In this document: in pieces, positions 8,601-10,797 of the stretch
How positions within the stretch are numbered: the stretch's first letter is position 1
Layout of the letters: each line of letters opens with the position of its first letter
Assembly: GCA_937960895.1 (NCBI GenBank)
Contig: CALCJD010000103.1
Span: 1-10,797 of the forward strand
DNA: 10,797 nucleotides
From: an uncultured Spartobacteria bacterium
GTDB lineage: Bacteria > Verrucomicrobiota > Verrucomicrobiia > Chthoniobacterales > Terrimicrobiaceae
Direction of reading: 5' to 3'
Position numbers and translations under genes: made by a program
The notes under the pieces: model-generated
Databases searched by the model: none
What the model was told of the DNA's origin: nothing
Seen by the model: only the letters and a program-made list of their open reading frames with translations

Positions 8601-8648
8601 CTGTCCGCCCTGCCGGCTTCCTTGCGTCCCTCCGCGTCTTTGCGGTAA
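2607..8648 (+). CDS. Very large exported TPR/alpha-solenoid protein
   Basis: 2013 aa from ATG 2607, chosen because it opens on a clear signal peptide (MKKRLFLLALALGCGGRVWA, cut before LDAT). An in-frame GTG at 2577 would place MRGKSDRLWP before it. No Shine-Dalgarno is visible. The rest is Ala/Leu/Arg/Glu-rich helical hairpins in the TPR style. Clear examples lie near residues 120-190 (LEKALAVHP ... WENAVALSP), 328-379 (LYDRALEIRPGQPDLLF) and 1940-1986 (LQRAHELHPGSF ... VYRAVLDSY). Two low-complexity breaks are a Ser/Asp/Glu linker near 533-552 and a Pro-rich linker near 970-1016, which suggest at least three solenoid segments. I see no transmembrane anchor, catalytic domain or beta-barrel C-terminus, so a periplasmic or surface scaffold for protein contacts is the likely role; the partner is unknown. 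The next gene starts 9 nt later. The last codons overlap a repeat-like sequence (8620-8646) and may be an atypical C-terminal extension. Long reverse-strand frames opposite it are shadows of GC-rich codons. Confidence 0.88.
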   Translation: MKKRLFLLALALGCGGRVWALDATAQKLADRYLTILQGNPGQQTVLERLWKIHVDAGEEAAFRELARAQAETHPVLAAALLQKAGEGDEAETILRTAAEHGEGAAAELLATRLAARGEAAGAAAVLEKALAVHPTPGLWMQLGLCRHRLGDGAGAREAWENAVALSPTDLGLRRQLARACALAGDRDAACMHWQAIAEHGLPSERFEAWQEISRQRAASGRWSEAIAAQEALLGLMGPGHWELRSARRRLFELHRQAGSLETLEKTWRAQAEARPADPESALRLADFYEFAGRPADRLVWLRRAAERLPNDTGVLAEAAELELMAGRHGEAAALYDRALEIRPGQPDLLFRRAEVAVLAGDEAGAEKRVEEYLAAHPGDETAAGRVQEFYRRLRLSAPLERRLAARQAAAPADEAATLELARFYLGENRFADAAAALERLDLSGRSPEKVAEIALRFSQLLHQAHLDEPALKWARKAADLVPGAPDYALHLADLLAANGDTAAALEVLDRACADAGGLPREDLDRRLHFLVREQDGRESSGKSESGEDDSKAVVRDLLTSATAGSMGAGMKARIEHLRGRTRRDGATEADWLRLARWLRWNGSPAGAASALREAVIRSPDSEKLRDALATALVETGDTAGAIQELQVLAERFPENGVEYRRRAGQLEFDRGNADDGLRTFAALAAERPGEWQAVVDLAMAEQAAGNWFKALETWQRAYGMAPPEARPGIRQPLLNAAARLQMHDRALDFLETAVRTEKDASAREDLLREAAAYSVHNQVVSSWRERVERRQTETPEDRSWAMAGVFLLEAEGRKAEARSALIEAHRHEEESGEVLNALLKAAEKAEDWEEAAHLTRRLMALSRQPDAGRSVQLARYLELAGHRDQAVDAWTAVASLHSRDPAALTAAAEFFDRIGDEAKMEACYRGAARFGNCAPQVLLRLGRLALERGDRFQALEDFTRVLERVRADPAAREILPLPEWLAADPSKIAPAPLTPPGWRRGMGMPVSWPVPSEDESSGCRLLAIREAGRLLAHSPEKKSWLAQFTVPVERLWALYASGETEEAFDLAEKIPTETSAREAAWQMYAALLIGAGEGERLARWAAADPARWDAATSALVRLMDAGWRPDGVEVFARIPAVKRWQFARVLASRNLHGPACELAGNVPDELPEVTGPDVFPASAARLEIARWQLALRDPDGAVANLDRALAGMPPSAVFGGPFLAAVRARWLLTPKDLRPDFEKAFLENLEKSALPHHVAAATALLAALRGDQAASDAALAKLFAEVDSSGEGDWPFFIQQSGAQLEDWGLARMARELYRRELQRDRALVALRGADFRQSTENLLVANQVAWARPESVPYFLREWTARGAGNDEMVRLADMLRKNGQSDRAAIVLAALAEREPRDDAVLAGLLVFVENPVTRPWAAALIERRLAGPRFKPAAPLVQNAALYLAAQWEQAGEYRRCLGVLDQMREAGLSHRQLTLQRVRVLRLLGRHREALAEGESARTLSLADPGLSLVLAELYAGFGRMEEARAVLEKEASGHSSDRAREKLRELFPEKGAPAPDPLAGLAALDREGISKADRFRQGRDYLLAHPDLPEAARSAEVARLRRLAERDPGLLPEFYSLRKQLAEREGRTAQFVGELEKEWQEGRGRREAGETLLLVNLEAKNYDAISRLLGQLLVDAHFHDSAWDHFGQVLLHSGQPEPAARMLSALISRAPGNANRALFLAEALWKCGRRSEARELVYPIERIAALDTARRVDLARFELAVGNPEGARRHLLAMTGRPSEPAAALWSRLASEFLASGKIPEARDALSRALVFPAGLTGAQVADFHEAVGDLAAREPGSTDFPLPPYLRRDYQLEVATRLASADDYPRSWLWLETAERPLAVASGRELLRKLEGIDPDRAARLWEAGLDEDATWEMRCAAAAFYQRKAQGETVPKGRLAALQRAHELHPGSFAIADQLAKVLRAEGREAEAARVYRAVLDSYTEPADRAAATESLSALPASLRPSASLR
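8620..8646 (+). repeat. 9-nt periodic, dispersed-repeat-like motif at the 3' end of the TPR gene
   Basis: The stretch reads as near-repeats of TTGCGTCCC, TCCGCGTCT, TTGCGG, running into the stop codon and encoding SLRPSASLR. From memory, similar 'CTTTGCGTC-CTTTGCGTC-TTTGCGG' strings recur in intergenic DNA of several environmental phyla. Its presence at the very end of the gene suggests a dispersed element that moved the stop codon. This is recognition by eye and has not been tested. Confidence 0.35.
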
Positions 8649-8657
8649 GCTGCCCCC

Positions 8658-9254
8658 ATGCGCGTTCCGGTTTATCTCATTGCTCTGGCGGTCCTTGCGA
8701 CCACCTGCCCCGCGCAAAACCGGCTGAGCCTGGACGACTACTCGAATTCGGAGATGATCCAACGCTGGAATTCCACCACGCAGAAGGCCATTGCCGCCTA
8801 CAGCCAGGACCAGCCCGGCAAGAAAAAGAAGGTCGATCCGCTGCTGCAGAACCGGTTTCAGAACAAGAGCTTCGAGGGCGGGCGCGGCGGCTTCGGAAAA
8901 AATTTCGCCGACCAGCGGGGGTTTGTTTACAACGAGAAGGTCTCCACGGAAAAATTCGGCACGCGATCGTTTCTCGGATTGAAGAATCCCTGGTTCGGCA
9001 AGAAAGTGGTGGAGACTCCCAAAGCCGGCCTCTGGTCAAAGTCCGCGGTGGCCAACATTGACAAGAAGGTTGCCGTCGAGTCGGCCCAGACCCGGGAATA
9101 TTACCAGGCGGACAAAAAGGTCCCCGGGCGCACAACGTCGCTGACCATTCGCCCGACGGAGATGGAAGGCAAGGCCCAGGGGTTCGTGGATTCGGTTTCC
9201 CAACAACAGACGCTCACCATCGAACAGGTGCGCGAACTGCTCAACAAACGCTGA
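8658..9254 (+). CDS. Small basic secreted protein of unknown function
   Basis: 198 aa. The start at ATG 8658 opens on a signal peptide (MRVPVYLIALAVLATTCPA, probable cut before QNRLS). The mature part is rich in Lys, Asn, Gly and aromatic residues and looks extended or poorly ordered in the middle. It holds a lysine run (GKKKKVDP), GGRGGFGKNF, and FLGLKNPWFGKK, and ends in a likely helix (LTIEQVRELLNKR). I recognise no family or catalytic motif and no membrane segment after the signal. The gene begins 9 nt after the TPR gene stop without a Shine-Dalgarno, so translation is probably coupled. The pair may work together outside the cytoplasm, for example as a small envelope protein and its scaffold. 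That is inference from position only. Confidence 0.8.
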   Translation: MRVPVYLIALAVLATTCPAQNRLSLDDYSNSEMIQRWNSTTQKAIAAYSQDQPGKKKKVDPLLQNRFQNKSFEGGRGGFGKNFADQRGFVYNEKVSTEKFGTRSFLGLKNPWFGKKVVETPKAGLWSKSAVANIDKKVAVESAQTREYYQADKKVPGRTTSLTIRPTEMEGKAQGFVDSVSQQQTLTIEQVRELLNKR

Positions 9255-9257
9255 ACG

Positions 9258-9393
9258 GGCGGACGGTTTCCTTTTTGCCGGATGAACCAGCCGACCAGAT
9301 TTCCCGGATTCCCCGCCTCATTCCCGGCGGGAACTCCGGTTCCCGGGAAGCCGCCCGCGCCGCCGTCCGGTTCCCTTCGTCCGGTCGTCCGCC
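9258..9393 (+). other. Palindrome-rich spacer upstream of tyrS
   Basis: Several complementary segments nest here. GGCGGACG (9258-9265) pairs with CGTCCGCC (9386-9393). Inside, CGGGAAC (9328-9334), loop TCCG and GTTCCCG (9339-9345) form a perfect 7-bp stem. TTCCCGG (9321-9327) with CCGGGAA (9343-9349), and CCCGCC with GGCGGG (9326-9331), are competing pairings. No T-run follows the main stem. It could be the 3' end of the preceding transcript or a structured leader of tyrS. No T-box elements are recognisable. Confidence 0.4.
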
Positions 9394-9450
9394 GCTGACC
9401 GGCCCCTTCTCAAACTCCCGTGCATAGCTCAGTTTTTTCCCAAGGTTGAT

Positions 9451-10611
9451 ATGGATCCTGTCGAATTTCTCTGTCGTGGTTGTGAAAAGGTTCTCAGTGT
9501 TGAAGAACTGCGCGCCAAGCTGGCGCTGGGGCGTCCGCTGCGGGTGAAGCTTGGGGTGGACCCCACCGCGCCGGACATTCACCTGGGGCACAGCGTCGGA
9601 TTGTCCAAATTGCGCGACTTCCAGGATCTCGGCCACGAGGCCATTCTCATCATCGGCGATTTCACCGCGATGATCGGGGATCCCAGCGGACGCTCGGTCA
9701 CCCGGCCCCAGCTCACGCACGAACAGGTGCTGGCCAACGCCAAGAGCTACCAGGAACAGGCGTTCAAGATCCTCAGCCGCGAACGTCTGCGCATCGTGTT
9801 CAACGGGGAGTGGTTCGAGGCGATGAGTTTCGAGGAAGTGATCAAACTCAACAGCCGGGTCACGCTGCAGCAGATGCTGGTTCGCGAGGATTTCCGCGAA
9901 CGGCTCGACAAGGGACAGCCCATCCGTGCCCATGAGATCCAGTATCCGATCATGCAGGGCTGGGATTCCGTGATGATCAAGGCCGATGTGGAGCTCGGCG
10001 GCACCGACCAGCTATTCAATATCATGGTCGGCCGCGACCTCCAGAAGGAGGAGGGTCAGCCGCAGCAGGTCTGCATGGTCATGCCCATTCTCGAGGGCCT
10101 CGACGGCAGGCAGAAGATGAGCAAGAGCCTGGGCAATTATGTGGCCCTCAACGAAAGCCCCTCCGAGATGTTCGGCAAACTCATGAGCATCAGCGACGAG
10201 CTCATGCCGCGGTATTACGACATTCTCCTGAGGGAGCCGGTGCCGGCGGGGGAACATCCCATGCAGGCCAAAAAGAACCTGGCGGAACGCATCACCGCCC
10301 GCTTCCACTCGCCGGAGGCCGCCGCCGCCGCCCGGGCGGATTTCGAGTCCCGGTTCAGCAAAAAAAATCTCGAGGAGGCCAGCCTGCCGTCCTTCACGCC
10401 CGGGGAGGCCCGGGATTTTGTCAGCGTCGTGGTCGAAGCCTACGCCCGGTGCTTCCAGATCACCAAGTCCCGCGGCGATGCCCGCCGGCTCATCGAAGGC
10501 GGCAGCGTGCAATGGCGCGGCACCAAAATTTCCGACGTCAAAGCCACCCTCGCTCCCGGCGAATCCGGCGTCCTCAAACTCGACAAAATCCGCGCGGTGC
10601 GGATCGGGTGA
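9451..10611 (+). CDS. tyrS: Tyrosyl-tRNA synthetase
   Basis: 386 aa class I aminoacyl-tRNA synthetase. It activates tyrosine with ATP and charges tRNA-Tyr in the cytoplasm. Visible signatures are VKLGVDPTAPDIHLGH with the HIGH motif as HLGH (44-47), IIGDFTAMIGDPSGRS, GGTDQ in the tyrosine pocket region (183-187) and KMSKS (222-226). A C-terminal S4-like RNA-binding domain follows (about 340-386, ARRLIEGGSVQW). The VKLGVDPTAPDIHLGH form and the overall length match the TyrZ-like branch of bacterial enzymes, not the E. coli TyrS branch. The start at ATG 9451 has a weak AAGG 5 nt upstream and gives an N-terminus in line with the family. All core motifs are intact. A 196-nt spacer separates it from the preceding gene, so it probably has its own promoter, though I could not identify a convincing one. 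Confidence 0.97.
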   Translation: MDPVEFLCRGCEKVLSVEELRAKLALGRPLRVKLGVDPTAPDIHLGHSVGLSKLRDFQDLGHEAILIIGDFTAMIGDPSGRSVTRPQLTHEQVLANAKSYQEQAFKILSRERLRIVFNGEWFEAMSFEEVIKLNSRVTLQQMLVREDFRERLDKGQPIRAHEIQYPIMQGWDSVMIKADVELGGTDQLFNIMVGRDLQKEEGQPQQVCMVMPILEGLDGRQKMSKSLGNYVALNESPSEMFGKLMSISDELMPRYYDILLREPVPAGEHPMQAKKNLAERITARFHSPEAAAAARADFESRFSKKNLEEASLPSFTPGEARDFVSVVVEAYARCFQITKSRGDARRLIEGGSVQWRGTKISDVKATLAPGESGVLKLDKIRAVRIG

Positions 10612-10631
10612 GATTTTCCTGAAAAAGTCTT

Positions 10632-10643
10632 CGGCGAAAGCCG
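10632..10643 (+). other. GNRA-type tetraloop hairpin after tyrS
   Basis: CGGC, GAAA, CGCC-type geometry: CGGC (10632-10635), loop GAAA, GCCG (10640-10643), 20 nt after the tyrS stop. The stem is short but has a stable loop. It may be part of the tyrS 3' end. No T-run follows. Confidence 0.3.
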
Positions 10644-10661
10644 GCGGTCCTTCCGATCTCA

Positions 10662-10705
10662 CCCCATTCCGCAGGCGCCGACATCAGGAGGCGGAGGGAA
10701 TGGGG
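10662..10705 (+). terminator. Long hairpin downstream of tyrS
   Basis: CCCCATTCC (10662-10670) and GGAATGGGG (10697-10705) are perfect 9-base arms. An alternative pairing uses 8 bp plus an inner CCGC/GCGG with a 3-nt bulge. The loop contains the palindrome GGCGCC. This is the strongest stem in the tail and a plausible transcript end for tyrS, but it lacks a T-tract and could instead be one unit of a palindromic repeat. Confidence 0.4.
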
Positions 10706-10708
10706 AAA

Positions 10709-10797
10709 GGCGGAAACGCCGGAAACTTCCGGCTGCGGGCCGTCCGACCGGCGAAGGTTTCAAGGTCAGGCCGGAGGCCGGCCCTCCGCTTGGGAAA
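10709..10797 (+). repeat. Tandem GC palindromes, possible dispersed repeat, cut by the window end
   Basis: GGCG-GAAA-CGCC (10709-10720) and the overlapping CCGGA-AACT-TCCGG (10719-10732) are followed by a GGCCGGAGGCCGGCCCTCCGC block near the end. The reverse complement of that block, GGAGGGCCGGCCTCCGGCC, looks like the high-copy palindromic spacers seen in some GC-rich genomes. No coding region is evident on either strand. Confidence 0.35.

Noticed and set aside
4950..8762. Reverse-strand open frame of 1270 codons
   Set aside because: It lies wholly opposite the TPR gene and its follower. It has no signal peptide, no recognisable motif and Arg/Gly/Gln-rich low-sense sequence. This is the usual antisense shadow of GC-rich codon usage.
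9400..9450. T-box or tRNA-like leader upstream of tyrS
   Set aside because: No T-box consensus, specifier loop or tRNA cloverleaf could be recognised in the spacer.

Overview
The window is GC-rich (roughly two thirds G+C by eye). All six coding regions lie on the plus strand. They are the 3' end of ftsZ, a three-gene cluster built around a radical-SAM-modified peptide, a 6-kb gene for an exported helical-repeat protein with a small secreted protein directly behind it, and tyrS. The content suggests a Gram-negative bacterium, and the phylum Verrucomicrobiota is my best guess. That guess rests on general impression (weak or absent Shine-Dalgarno sites, style of the secreted and TPR proteins, GC-rich palindromic spacers). 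Nothing here proves it.

Layout. 1-153: last 50 codons of ftsZ, ending in the classic C-terminal tail motif. 154-336: non-coding, with two small inverted repeats. 337-1255 and onward: a tight cluster of (i) an exported or lipoprotein-like 193-aa protein, (ii) a 111-aa precursor peptide starting 1 nt after it and behind a strong Shine-Dalgarno, and (iii) a radical SAM maturase whose reading frame runs into the precursor gene. 2445-2606: spacer with a terminator-like hairpin. 2607-8648: a 2013-aa signal-peptide-bearing TPR-type protein. 8658-9254: a 198-aa secreted protein of unknown function, 9 nt behind it. 9255-9450: a palindrome-rich spacer. 9451-10611: tyrosyl-tRNA synthetase. 10612-10797: a non-coding tail rich in GC hairpins, possibly part of a dispersed repeat.

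The main point of interest is the peptide cluster. The precursor (GrrA-like) has an export-type hydrophobic segment, a helical 'LDARIQKLREQ' stretch of the kind seen in GrrA leaders, and a C-terminal core with seven W-x-N motifs. The next gene carries CxxxCxxC, WHAGEP, SIDGP and a C-terminal CGGG-P-NK-ENG-YC cysteine region, as in GrrM, the radical SAM/SPASM enzyme of the GRRM (glycine-rich repeat modification) system. By family knowledge such enzymes make three-residue cyclophanes between an aromatic ring and the third residue of each motif. I therefore predict an exported peptide with up to seven Trp-Asn cyclophanes. The upstream 193-aa protein does not look like the solute-binding-like GrrP partner described for cyanobacterial loci. 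It may be a new partner.
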